Shown: piece after piece, positions 25,588 to 33,871 of the stretch | Layout: each line of letters opens with the position of its first letter | Numbering within the stretch: the first letter of the stretch is position 1 | Assembly (NCBI GenBank): GCA_051418055.1 | Contig: JBPRGH010000062.1 | Span: forward strand, 62,001-126,000 | Direction of reading: 5' to 3' | DNA: 64,000 nt | Source of the DNA: JBPRGH01 sp051418055 | GTDB taxonomy: Bacteria; Bacteroidota; Bacteroidia; Cytophagales; Cyclobacteriaceae | Notes under the pieces: model-generated | What the model was told of the DNA's origin: nothing | Database searches by the model: none | Seen by the model: the letters and a program-made list of their open reading frames with translations, nothing else | Program-made: the position numbers and the translations under genes

Positions 25588-26598
25588 ATGAGATTATCCC
25601 TTGCTTTAGTTCTTATTTGTCAGCTAGCCTTTGGTCAAGTTAATACGGCAGAAGAAAATTTGCGCGATTTTTATGAATATTTAGGGAAAAATGTGCGTTA
25701 TCCCGCAGAAGCAAGAGTAAAGGGGATCCAGGGTAAGTTGTTCGTTTTATTTGAAGTTAATCATGATCGAAATAAAATAATTAATCAACATCTTTTGAGC
25801 CCGTTAGGTGACGAGTTTATTAATATGGTAAAAGATGAAGTATTTATTCTACTCATTGAAATGCCCGAGAATGCTGTTGATGACCTAAACCAATCATACA
25901 ATAAGTATGCATTACCTTTCCATTATGGATTAGAGGTACAGTATGATTCAGATGTATCCATTGAATTATCTGATGACATTCAGCTTTTATCCCCCATTTA
26001 TATTACGGCTTTTGGAAGCCAAAAACAGCAACCATTTACTCTAAAAAAAGAATTTTCATCTATACAAGAGGCTGTTGAATATGATAGAAATTTTCTCAGG
26101 TTATCTATCACTGGCAAGGATATGGGACAAATTGACCCGGCCATCAATAAATTGACAAAACTACAATTTCTCGATCTGCAAGGAAATGCCATTTCTGGAG
26201 TACCAAAAGAGCTAACAACACTTAATAATTTAAAGGAATTATATCTGCCTCAAAATCAAATTAAGGAGCTTCCGGTAGAATTTAAAAATTTAAAATCCCT
26301 AAAAACGTTAGCTTTAGCTAACAATAGATTTACCACTTTTCCGGAAGAAATTCTAGAGCTTAAAAAATTAGAAGCACTGGATTTAAGTAGTAATGAAATC
26401 TCAGAGATACCTCAAAATATAGATAATTTAAAAAAATTAAAGCTCCTGGCTCTATTAAATAATAATATCCCAAAACTTCCTGAATCCATCTACAACCTTA
26501 AAAAGCTGGAGAAGCTTTATCTGAAAGGTAACCCGATTTCTCAGGAAGAAATAGAGAATTTAAAAAAGCATATGAAGGGGGTGGAAATTATTTTTTAA
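25588..26598 (+). CDS. Secreted leucine-rich-repeat protein with TonB-C-like N-terminal domain
   Basis: From the ATG at 25588 the protein has 336 residues: a signal peptide (MRLSLALVLICQLAFG), a domain near residues 35-120 that resembles the TonB C-terminal/energy-transducer fold (YPAEARVKGIQGKLFVLFEV), and about six leucine-rich repeats of 23 residues in the C-terminal half (L-x-x-L-x-L-x-x-N-x-I pattern, for example LKTLALANNRF and LEALDLSSNEI). A TTG eight codons earlier is also possible. TonB-C-like domains of this type occur in Bacteroidota periplasmic proteins; the LRR part suggests protein binding. Role unknown. Confidence 0.75.
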   Translation: MRLSLALVLICQLAFGQVNTAEENLRDFYEYLGKNVRYPAEARVKGIQGKLFVLFEVNHDRNKIINQHLLSPLGDEFINMVKDEVFILLIEMPENAVDDLNQSYNKYALPFHYGLEVQYDSDVSIELSDDIQLLSPIYITAFGSQKQQPFTLKKEFSSIQEAVEYDRNFLRLSITGKDMGQIDPAINKLTKLQFLDLQGNAISGVPKELTTLNNLKELYLPQNQIKELPVEFKNLKSLKTLALANNRFTTFPEEILELKKLEALDLSSNEISEIPQNIDNLKKLKLLALLNNNIPKLPESIYNLKKLEKLYLKGNPISQEEIENLKKHMKGVEIIF

Positions 26599-26701
26599 GG
26601 TTAATTACTTCTAACCTACCTCCACTGCCCTATTTCAAATCTCGATTTTAAATTTTACCTTCATAAAATTTTCATGATTTGAAAAATATTTCTTCCCCTC
26701 A

Positions 26702-26730
26702 GGCAACCATTTTAGGCTGCCCCCTGTCTT
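26702..26730 (+). promoter_or_regulatory. ECF-sigma-type promoter (copy 1)
   Basis: GGCAACC (26702-26708), 17 bases, GTCTT (26726-26730), with the ATG of the lipoprotein gene 22 bases later. The AAC core and GTC element are what group IV (ECF) sigma factors recognise at -35 and -10. The same element with the same spacing occurs at 29515-29543. Confidence 0.6.
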
Positions 26731-26752
26731 CCGCATTAAATACCATAATGCT

Positions 26753-27439
26753 ATGAAAAGAAAATTTCCAATTCTAATCTTAATATTCACAGCAGCATTG
26801 CTAATTACAGGCTGTGAAGAAACCACAGAAGATGTTATCCCTCCTCAATTCTTTGATGTAGAGTTAAGGCCTGATGATATCTACATGTATAATGCAGGAT
26901 CTGAGGATTCCTATGGCGTAAGGCTCGACCCTTTATTAAACGATAGTATTAGAGTAAGTGTAAATGTTACCTATAGCGATCCCCAGCACGGCATTGTATA
27001 TTTTCTTGAAAATGAAGGTTCATATTACAAACCAGATCCTGATTTTTTGGGAATTGACAGCTTAACCTATACAGTTTGCTCTTCTAATTCCTGTAAAACT
27101 GAGAAAATAACAATGATAGTGGAAGCTCCTCTAGATTGGGAGAATTGCTCTCCTGAGATTAATGAGGAACATGTAATAACTACTGTAAACACTCCCATTG
27201 AGATAAGAATATTTTTAAATGATGTCATGTGTGGGTTCAATGCTATCGAAGTAAGAAGTCCTGAGAAAGGAACATTTACCACCTACTCCTACTCCGGAAC
27301 TTATAAGAATACTGTGTATGTCTATCATCCGCCAAGAAATTTTACAGGGACAGACTCATTTAAATATCGTGTATGGGAAGATTACCAAAATGACCCTACT
27401 AATTATCATGAAGCAATTTCAACAGTAACGGTAAACTAG
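26753..27439 (+). CDS. Lipoprotein with tandem Ig-like domains
   Basis: A 228-residue protein with lipobox ITGC (cysteine at residue 21) and two bacterial Ig-like domains of about 95 residues each; both end in the same strand pattern (DSLTYTVCSSN...ITMIVEA and DSFKYRVWEDY...STVTV) as in cadherin-like/Big domains of surface proteins. Two cysteine pairs may form disulphides. It is preceded by an ECF-type promoter and followed after 85 bases by the ECF sigma gene, probably in one transcript. Binding target unknown. Confidence 0.75.
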   Translation: MKRKFPILILIFTAALLITGCEETTEDVIPPQFFDVELRPDDIYMYNAGSEDSYGVRLDPLLNDSIRVSVNVTYSDPQHGIVYFLENEGSYYKPDPDFLGIDSLTYTVCSSNSCKTEKITMIVEAPLDWENCSPEINEEHVITTVNTPIEIRIFLNDVMCGFNAIEVRSPEKGTFTTYSYSGTYKNTVYVYHPPRNFTGTDSFKYRVWEDYQNDPTNYHEAISTVTVN

Positions 27440-27524
27440 TGAGATTGAATCAGACAAATACTTTCTTAATAAGCTGTAGGCCCAAACCTGCAGCTAATCT
27501 CTGTTTCATTTAATCCCTGAAAAA

Positions 27525-28067
27525 ATGAAGACAGAAAAGGAAATAATAGAAGGTTGTTTAAAGCAGAAAGCATCTGCCCAGGAGGCGTTGTATAAGCTTT
27601 ATTCCCGCCGCATGATGGCTGTCTGTCTTCGATATACCAAATCCAGGTTTGAAGCAGAGGATATTTTTCATGAAGCATTTGTAAAGGCATTTAAGAATAT
27701 CCCAAAATGGCAGGGAGGATCTTTTGAAGGATGGATGAGAAGGATTTTTGTAAATACCGCTATCAATCATTACCATCGGAATAAAAAGTATTTTGATCAC
27801 CTGAATTCCTCATATGCCGAAACTGTCGTTTCACTAAATGAAGATGTGATCAGCCAATTATCAAATCAGGAACTACTGGAAGTAATAAATAAATTACCAG
27901 AAGGATACCGGTTAATATTTAACTTATATGTCATTGAGGGCTATAATCATAAGGAGATAGCTGAAATGTTGAAGATTGCCGAAGGGACCTCCAAATCCCA
28001 GCTGGCTAAAGCCAGGGCATACCTTAAAAATTTATTGGAAGACAATTTAATTTCTGCAGCATGTTGA
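27525..28067 (+). CDS. RNA polymerase ECF sigma factor
   Basis: A 180-residue group IV sigma factor. Region 2 (residues about 20-90) includes AEDIFHEAFVKAFKNI and GWMRRIFVNTAINHYHR; region 4 (about 115-170) includes the LPEGYRLIFNLYVIEGYNH helix and the helix-turn-helix KEIAEMLKIAEGTSKSQL. It directs RNA polymerase to a small regulon. Its stop codon overlaps the start of the next gene (ATGTTGA), so translation is coupled with the anti-sigma-like barrel protein. The likely targets are the two flanking lipoprotein genes, because both have the same ECF-type promoter. Confidence 0.92.
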   Translation: MKTEKEIIEGCLKQKASAQEALYKLYSRRMMAVCLRYTKSRFEAEDIFHEAFVKAFKNIPKWQGGSFEGWMRRIFVNTAINHYHRNKKYFDHLNSSYAETVVSLNEDVISQLSNQELLEVINKLPEGYRLIFNLYVIEGYNHKEIAEMLKIAEGTSKSQLAKARAYLKNLLEDNLISAAC

Positions 28068-29392
28068 ACGATAAAGATATTGATCAGATCGGTAAAAGAT
28101 TATATGATCTTGAAACAGACCCTCCTATGGATGGGTGGAAGAAGATTAACCGGGACCTGCACCCTTCAGATGATGTCGCCGGAGGTTTTTTCAATAAACA
28201 TGGCTGGAAAGGCCTTTTAGTGCTATTGCCTATTGTCTTCTATTTACTCTGGACTACACAAAAAACAATACCAGCTACAGAACAAAATTTAACCGAAGTA
28301 CAACAGGTTATAAAATATAATACAATAAATGAAAAAAATGTAACTCCTCCTTTAGCTAAAGAAACTGAACTTGTAAATCAGGTTGTAACTACTGTGTCAG
28401 AAAATTTACAACTTAAAAAATATGCTTCTGTAGAAGATCATGGACCTAATAATTCACAAATTTCTCAGACTGGCTATACCAGCGAGACAAGAGCAAAGAC
28501 AATAAATGATAAACCAGCAGGAAGTCTAGTAATGGATACTTCAGAAAATGAAGACCTTAATTATCCGCTCATGATCGGAGAAAAGAATATTATAACTGCT
28601 GTAATTGATTCTACAGTTTTCGATGCCCCAAGCATTTTAATAGCTACTATAGAAACAGATTCAATTCTTTTAAATTTAAACCAGGATGAAGAAAAGCATA
28701 ATCAAAAGCAACCATGGAATATATATGTTTCTTTTACTCCTCAGTATATTTTTAAATCATCAAAACCAGTAACCGACGATGAGATTTATGTGACAGAGAT
28801 TTATAATAATGAATCTTCCCGACCCCAACAAGTTGGCTTTAATATAACAGCAGGTGTATCTAAAGAAGTGATAAAAGATGTACTTATTGAAGGAAATCTA
28901 TCGGTATATAAATCTGAAAATAATACGTCATATTCCTATATTAACGGTTCTCTGGATACGCTTATTAAAAGTTACAGAGCAGAAGGGATTATCGAAGCAA
29001 CTCCTGTTTATAATATTTATGAGGGTGAATTTACCTATAAGTCTACCTTTAGCAGCCTTAGGATAGGAGCTAGTTGGTTCTTATTCGATAATGGTAAAAG
29101 GAAATTTAATTTAAGTGGATATGGATCTGCCAATTTTATGCTATCACATGAATTCCAGGAGAAAATTAATGGGCAATGGATAGTCAGAGAAGATCCTGAA
29201 ATAAATAAAACCAACTTTAGCTTTATAGTTGGAGCCGGCTATAATGTAAATATCGGATCTGAATTTAAATTTATGATAATGCCTACCTTCACCTACAACT
29301 TTAACCTTATGGAAGGCCAGCAACCTGTTTACATGCGCCAGCATGCCTACGGAATTCAGTTACGCCTGACTAAATCATTGAGAGCTAATTAA
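28061..29392 (+). CDS. Anti-sigma-like membrane protein fused to an outer-membrane-barrel-type domain
   Basis: A 443-residue protein overlapping the sigma gene by seven bases. Residues 1-45 are a short cytoplasmic segment (LYDLETDPPMDGWKKI) of the kind found at the start of sigma-linked membrane proteins in Bacteroidota; residues about 47-64 are a membrane helix (GLLVLLPIVFYLLW); a disordered Thr/Asn/Glu-rich linker follows to about 210; the rest alternates beta-strands as in porin-family barrels and ends in LTKSLRAN. The topology (anchor then barrel) suggests a regulator spanning or touching both membranes. Function is inferred from the gene pair. Confidence 0.65.
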   Translation: MLNDKDIDQIGKRLYDLETDPPMDGWKKINRDLHPSDDVAGGFFNKHGWKGLLVLLPIVFYLLWTTQKTIPATEQNLTEVQQVIKYNTINEKNVTPPLAKETELVNQVVTTVSENLQLKKYASVEDHGPNNSQISQTGYTSETRAKTINDKPAGSLVMDTSENEDLNYPLMIGEKNIITAVIDSTVFDAPSILIATIETDSILLNLNQDEEKHNQKQPWNIYVSFTPQYIFKSSKPVTDDEIYVTEIYNNESSRPQQVGFNITAGVSKEVIKDVLIEGNLSVYKSENNTSYSYINGSLDTLIKSYRAEGIIEATPVYNIYEGEFTYKSTFSSLRIGASWFLFDNGKRKFNLSGYGSANFMLSHEFQEKINGQWIVREDPEINKTNFSFIVGAGYNVNIGSEFKFMIMPTFTYNFNLMEGQQPVYMRQHAYGIQLRLTKSLRAN

Positions 29393-29408
29393 AAAAAGAG
29401 GCACCATA

Positions 29409-29440
29409 AAAAAGGCCGGAATTACACTCCGGCCTTTTTT
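29409..29440 (+). terminator. Rho-independent terminator of the ECF sigma operon
   Basis: AAAAGGCCGGA pairs perfectly with TCCGGCCTTTT around a seven-base loop and is followed by T6. It lies about 20 bases after the stop at 29392. Confidence 0.9.
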
Positions 29441-29514
29441 ATTTTAATATTTTATATCATAAATCTACTAAATAATAATTTTTATTAAATTATTATAATA
29501 TTTTTTAATACCCA

Positions 29515-29543
29515 GGCAACCTTACCGCTGACTATACTGTCTT
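29515..29543 (+). promoter_or_regulatory. ECF-sigma-type promoter (copy 2)
   Basis: GGCAACC (29515-29521), 17 bases, GTCTT (29539-29543), then 23 bases to the ATG at 29567. Identical element and spacing to 26702-26730; the nine bases CAGGCAACC are shared. It lies after the terminator of the sigma operon, so this gene has its own start site. Confidence 0.6.
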
Positions 29544-29566
29544 GCTCAAAACTCAAAATTAATATT

Positions 29567-31555
29567 ATGAAAAATTATCTTTCAATTCTTGGTCATTTGA
29601 TCCTGCTCGTTACTGTAGGATTTTTAACAGCGTGTAATGAAGAGGATGAAATCCTTTTGCCGGAAAATGAATTAGTAGCTAATGCAGGTGAAGATCAAGC
29701 TGTGGTAAAAAACAGTGAAGTCTTATTAGATGGATCCGCATCCATCGATGGAAATGGAAAATCTTTTAATTATCTCTGGAATATTAAAAGCATGCCGGAT
29801 TCCAGCAGTGCTGTAATAGAAAAGGCTGATTCTGTGAAGGCGATATTTACAGCAGATGTAGAAGGTATTTATATTATTGAGCTTACTATTGCCCAGAATA
29901 CCGGATCTTCAACGGATGAAGTAATGATTACTGTCCAGGCAACAGATCCTGGTCCCGGAGAACCTGAACCAGCTGCTATTTTTTTGGATGAGGATATCAC
30001 AACTAATACAACACTTGTTGATATTTTTCAGGATGAACAGCCTGACTATATTGTAACGGAAGATATATTAGTTACTGCAAATTTAACAATTGAGCCAGGT
30101 GTAATAATTGCTTTTGAAGAAGATAAAGGAATGGGAATATATTCAGAAGGATCCCTTATAGCTAAAGGTGTACATTCTGATAAGATCAGCTTTATTGGAA
30201 AAGAATCCGGTAAAGGCTACTGGAAAGGGTTACTGATTAACAGCAACAACGAAAACAACCAGTTGGATTATGTTGTGATTGATGGTGGGGGAAGCAGTGA
30301 GTATAGCGAAATGTACGGGATAAAAGGCAATCTTTTACTTGCCGGATCATCTATTTCTGCAAGTGTTATAAAAATCACGAACAGCACGATAAGTAACAGC
30401 GATGGTTATGGCCTATACCTTGCAGGAGCATCCTACCTGATCGAATTTGGAGCTAATAAATTCGAATGGAATGAATTCAGTGCAGCTTATATCCCTGCTA
30501 ACCAACTTCATATGATCGATTTTTATACTGATTTTTCAGAATTTAATGGGTATAATGGTGTTATGACCAGTGGTGTTGTGGATAAGGATTTTCCTGTACA
30601 ATGGAAAAAACTGAACTTTAGATATTATGTAGTCGGACCTATTATTATTAAATCTGGTATTGAGATTGAACCAGGTGCATATTTCATCATACATCCTGAT
30701 GCTTCTATACAGGTATTAGATGAGGGTTATTTAAACTCAGTCGGCACTCCTGATCAAAAAATTGTATTTACGACAACATCAATGCCTTACTACTGGGGTG
30801 GTATTTTAGTGAACACAACAAGCGAACTGAATCAGTTTGTCTATACTGAAATATCATATGGTGGTAACACGGTATTTCCTAATATGATGTATGCCGGTAA
30901 CCTGGTATCAGAATTTGGAAAAATGAAGATAGAAAACTCTACCATCCAACATGGTCGCGGTTATGGAATAGTGGTCAATAGTGGTCATCAGGTCAATCAG
31001 GATGTGGTTCAAAAAAACACGTTCTTTAGCTTACCAAATGGCAAAATATATCCTGAAGTTTTAAATGATCCTGATTATCCATCACTTATTGGGGAATGGG
31101 TAGATGGATGGAGTTTAAACAATAACCATTTAACGGTAACAGACAATCTTTATGATGCCACTACATCAACCTGGTTTGGTGGTGCAATTGATCCCTGGAG
31201 CATGGAAGAACAAAAAGGATTCGGCCTGAAGATTACAGAAGACGGTGAATTCTCATGGACCATTGCTGAGCGCCATATATTCGCTCCTGAATGCAACTCA
31301 TATTCAGCAGAGCAAATAAACGGAAAGGTTACATACAACAATATAGAAATGACTTTCACTCAAGATTATTGGAGAAGCAAATTTGTTAATTCATGTGATG
31401 AAAAGCAGAATGTGGACACGGAAATCGAACCCTTTACTCATATTTTACGATATGAAATTAACAAAGTGTACGACATGTTTTCCGGTGAGATGAACTGGGA
31501 GTTGAAATTCTACAACGCCGACAATTCTACTTTTTCTTTTTATAGAAAAGGATAA
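29567..31555 (+). CDS. Lipoprotein with PKD domain and parallel beta-helix repeats
   Basis: A 662-residue protein with lipobox LTAC (cysteine near residue 23). Residues about 38-125 are a PKD domain (ANAGEDQAVVKNSEVLLDGS ... YLWNIKS). A Pro/Glu/Gly linker leads to a region of about 350 residues built of right-handed beta-helix-like repeats (for example KITNSTISNSDGYGLYLAG and KIENSTIQHGRGYGIVVNSG). The last 150 residues form a separate domain with Cys pairs. Such proteins are surface-exposed and may bind or cut polysaccharides; no catalytic residues can be named. Driven by the ECF-type promoter. Confidence 0.75.
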   Translation: MKNYLSILGHLILLVTVGFLTACNEEDEILLPENELVANAGEDQAVVKNSEVLLDGSASIDGNGKSFNYLWNIKSMPDSSSAVIEKADSVKAIFTADVEGIYIIELTIAQNTGSSTDEVMITVQATDPGPGEPEPAAIFLDEDITTNTTLVDIFQDEQPDYIVTEDILVTANLTIEPGVIIAFEEDKGMGIYSEGSLIAKGVHSDKISFIGKESGKGYWKGLLINSNNENNQLDYVVIDGGGSSEYSEMYGIKGNLLLAGSSISASVIKITNSTISNSDGYGLYLAGASYLIEFGANKFEWNEFSAAYIPANQLHMIDFYTDFSEFNGYNGVMTSGVVDKDFPVQWKKLNFRYYVVGPIIIKSGIEIEPGAYFIIHPDASIQVLDEGYLNSVGTPDQKIVFTTTSMPYYWGGILVNTTSELNQFVYTEISYGGNTVFPNMMYAGNLVSEFGKMKIENSTIQHGRGYGIVVNSGHQVNQDVVQKNTFFSLPNGKIYPEVLNDPDYPSLIGEWVDGWSLNNNHLTVTDNLYDATTSTWFGGAIDPWSMEEQKGFGLKITEDGEFSWTIAERHIFAPECNSYSAEQINGKVTYNNIEMTFTQDYWRSKFVNSCDEKQNVDTEIEPFTHILRYEINKVYDMFSGEMNWELKFYNADNSTFSFYRKG

Positions 31556-31573
31556 TTAATAGTTTTTTAAAGG

Positions 31574-31622
31574 AAAGTTCAAAGTTAGAGGTGGATTTAC
31601 ACTTTAAGCTTTGAACTTTTTA
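31574..31622 (+). terminator. Terminator formed from AAAGTTCAAAG words
   Basis: AAAGTTCAAAG (31574-31584) pairs perfectly with CTTTGAACTTT (31609-31619), followed by a T-rich stretch. It follows the beta-helix lipoprotein gene by about 20 bases. The arm contains GTTCAAA, the same word as the heptameric arrays, here in both orientations. Confidence 0.65.
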
Positions 31623-31651
31623 CTTTTCAACTTTATCCCTATTTTAGGCCC

Positions 31652-32278
31652 ATGACAAAAATCATTTCCTTCATCAGCCGTAAAGGGGGCACAGGAAAAA
31701 CGACAAATGCCATTAATCTGGCTACTGTTTTGCACAGCATGGGACATCGACTGGCGCTTGTTGAAACAGACACCAATTACACACTCAATACACTTCGTAA
31801 AATGGAAATCTACGATGGAATGGCTAAAAAAGATAATATTTTTGAAATAATGGGTTCTACAGATGATGTAATTGCAAGTGAGCTGGAGGAGGTAAAAAAC
31901 AAAAATAATTTTGATTATATCGTTGTCGACAGTGCCGGAAAAACTACCGATGAAGGGATCAAAAGGCTATGTCTAATAAGCGATGCTGTAATAGTGCCTA
32001 CAAGCCTTACACAAAATGATATGCTTGTTACCTACCAAACGGTAAAAGACCTTGCTCCTGCTAAAGAAATAAATGAAAAGCTATTAATACTGGTATTGCC
32101 TAACCGCATCCATAGTCTTACAAAACAGGATACCATTAAGGAAGCCCTAGGAAACCTGAATGCAGAAATATTACCCGTTACGGTTCCTCAAAAGAACATA
32201 TTTGTTAACTTCAGCACCATAATGGCAGAAAAGGCCTATTTGGATGTTGCGAAAGAAATAATCAGCAGAGTAGGATGA
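31652..32278 (+). CDS. ParA/MinD-family ATPase (orphan)
   Basis: A 208-residue ATPase with the deviant Walker A motif KGGTGKTT including the signature Lys (residue 10-11 region), a switch-like ETDTNYT after strand 2, and the Walker B-like VVDSAGKTTDEG. ParA ATPases position DNA or protein cargo by dynamic surface patterning. No parB or parS is nearby; instead the small gene at 32275 overlaps its stop (ATGA), so the two are translationally coupled. This argues for a cargo-positioning role other than chromosome partition, but that is inference. Confidence 0.85.
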   Translation: MTKIISFISRKGGTGKTTNAINLATVLHSMGHRLALVETDTNYTLNTLRKMEIYDGMAKKDNIFEIMGSTDDVIASELEEVKNKNNFDYIVVDSAGKTTDEGIKRLCLISDAVIVPTSLTQNDMLVTYQTVKDLAPAKEINEKLLILVLPNRIHSLTKQDTIKEALGNLNAEILPVTVPQKNIFVNFSTIMAEKAYLDVAKEIISRVG

Positions 32279-32652
32279 GCAAACGTAAGAACCCTTTACA
32301 AAATTTAGATGACTTCCTTAAGCAGGAAGCTTCTTCATTTGTAACTCCAAAAAAATTAAGCGAACCGGAGCAGGAGAAAAGGCCTGTCTTACCTCCTTCA
32401 GCTAGCGAAGAGCCGAAAACCAAAACTGCAACAATATCAAAAGCATACATTGCTGAATTGATTCGTCAGCTTGCAGATAAAAACAATCTCTCAGTGCGGA
32501 ATCAAATGCTGGAGCTGATGCAGTATATGCTGGAAAATCATGCCGCAGGAAATGCAGAAGATAAAATGCTGATCAACACCATACTTATTCTAAAATATCC
32601 GGAAAACTGGCGGGAGAAGATAGAAGAATACTGGGAGAAGGCACCACTCTAA
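32275..32652 (+). CDS. Small partner protein of the orphan ParA
   Basis: A 125-residue soluble protein. Residues 1-60 are basic and disordered (SKRKNPLQNLDDFLKQ, then Pro/Glu-rich), and residues about 62-120 are helical (ISKAYIAELIRQLADKNNLS). It overlaps the ParA stop codon by four bases. The basic N-terminus is compatible with the short ATPase-activating tails used by ParB and other ParA partners, but there is no DNA-binding motif. No family recognised. Confidence 0.6.
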   Translation: MSKRKNPLQNLDDFLKQEASSFVTPKKLSEPEQEKRPVLPPSASEEPKTKTATISKAYIAELIRQLADKNNLSVRNQMLELMQYMLENHAAGNAEDKMLINTILILKYPENWREKIEEYWEKAPL

Positions 32653-32665
32653 CATTTCATTTTCC

Positions 32666-32696
32666 CTTGAATTGTCTGTTAAATATCCTAATTTAG
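32666..32696 (+). promoter_or_regulatory. Promoter of the cystathionine synthase/lyase gene
   Basis: CTTG, 19 bases, TAATTTAG. The -33 element matches three of four and the -7 element five of six fixed positions of the Bacteroidetes consensus. The predicted leader is about 20 bases. Confidence 0.45.
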
Positions 32697-32723
32697 CAGC
32701 TTTAAAATTTAATCAGTCCTGAT

Positions 32724-33869
32724 ATGAAATTCGGAACAAAAGCTGTTCATGCTGGCGTGGAGCCTGATCCTACAACAGGTGCTATTATGACACCTATCTA
32801 CCAAACCTCAACCTATGTACAGGCAGCTCCAGGAGAGCATAAAGGTTATGAGTACAGCCGCACACAAAACCCAACAAGAGATGCCCTACAAAAAAGCCTT
32901 GCACAACTGGAAGGAGGCAATTATGGTATATGTTTCTCATCAGGATTGGCAGCCATTGATGCCGTTATAAAACTTTTTGATCCGGGTGATGAAGTGGTAG
33001 CATCCAATAATCTTTATGGTGGCGCCTACCGCTTGTTTACCAAAGTTTTTGCCAAATTTAATATCAAGTTCAAGTTTATCAGCATGGAGAATGCTGAAGA
33101 GGTAGAACAGCATATTACTGAAAACACAAAACTTATTTGGCTGGAAACTCCTACAAACCCGATGTTGAATATCATTGATATTAAAGCAGTTTCCAGAATT
33201 GCTAAAAAACATAATATCTTATTAGGGATTGATAATACATTCGCAACCCCGTACCTGCAGCAGCCTTTCGAAATAGGCGCAGATATTGTTATGCATTCAG
33301 CAACAAAATACCTTGGGGGTCATTCTGATGTGATAATGGGAGCTCTTGTGGTTAAAGATACCACTTTGGCTGACCGTTTATACTTTTTACAAAACAGCTG
33401 CGGTGCTATTCCCGGTCCACAGGACTGCTTTTTGGTGCTGAGAGGTATTAAAACATTGCATATCCGCATGCGTCAGCACTGCGAAAATGGGGGTAAAGTA
33501 GCCCGCTTCCTTACTGAACACTCTAAAGTAGAAAAAGTCTACTGGCCAGGGCTTGAATCTCATGCAAATCATAATATTGCTAAAGAACAAATGCGTGATT
33601 TCGGCGGCATGATCTCTTTTACACTAAAAGGTGACAAAGTAGAAGATGCAGTAAAAGTGATGAAATCGTTTAAATATTTTGCTCTTGCAGAATCATTGGG
33701 CGGTGTGGAAAGCATGGTAAATCATCCTGCTATCATGACACATGCAGGCGTTCCTAAGGAGGAGCGTTTAAAAGTAGGTCTTACGGATTCCCTTATCAGG
33801 TTAAGTGTTGGCATTGAAGACGGTGATGACCTGGTAGAGGATATTAAGCAGGCACTTGATAAGCTGTAA
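32724..33869 (+). CDS. Cystathionine gamma-synthase / gamma-lyase family PLP enzyme
   Basis: A 381-residue pyridoxal-phosphate enzyme of the Cys/Met metabolism family. It has YEYSRTQNPTRDALQ near residue 45, the SGLAAIDAV loop, WLETPTNPMLNIIDI, and the cofactor Lys in HSATKYLGGHSDV. The C-terminal SLGGVESMVNHPAIMTHA and RLSVGIED motifs are complete. Gamma-synthases make cystathionine from homoserine ester and cysteine; gamma-lyases break it; the two cannot be separated by eye here. The next gene begins two bases after its stop, so they are co-transcribed. Confidence 0.92.
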   Translation: MKFGTKAVHAGVEPDPTTGAIMTPIYQTSTYVQAAPGEHKGYEYSRTQNPTRDALQKSLAQLEGGNYGICFSSGLAAIDAVIKLFDPGDEVVASNNLYGGAYRLFTKVFAKFNIKFKFISMENAEEVEQHITENTKLIWLETPTNPMLNIIDIKAVSRIAKKHNILLGIDNTFATPYLQQPFEIGADIVMHSATKYLGGHSDVIMGALVVKDTTLADRLYFLQNSCGAIPGPQDCFLVLRGIKTLHIRMRQHCENGGKVARFLTEHSKVEKVYWPGLESHANHNIAKEQMRDFGGMISFTLKGDKVEDAVKVMKSFKYFALAESLGGVESMVNHPAIMTHAGVPKEERLKVGLTDSLIRLSVGIEDGDDLVEDIKQALDKL

Positions 33870-33871
33870 AA

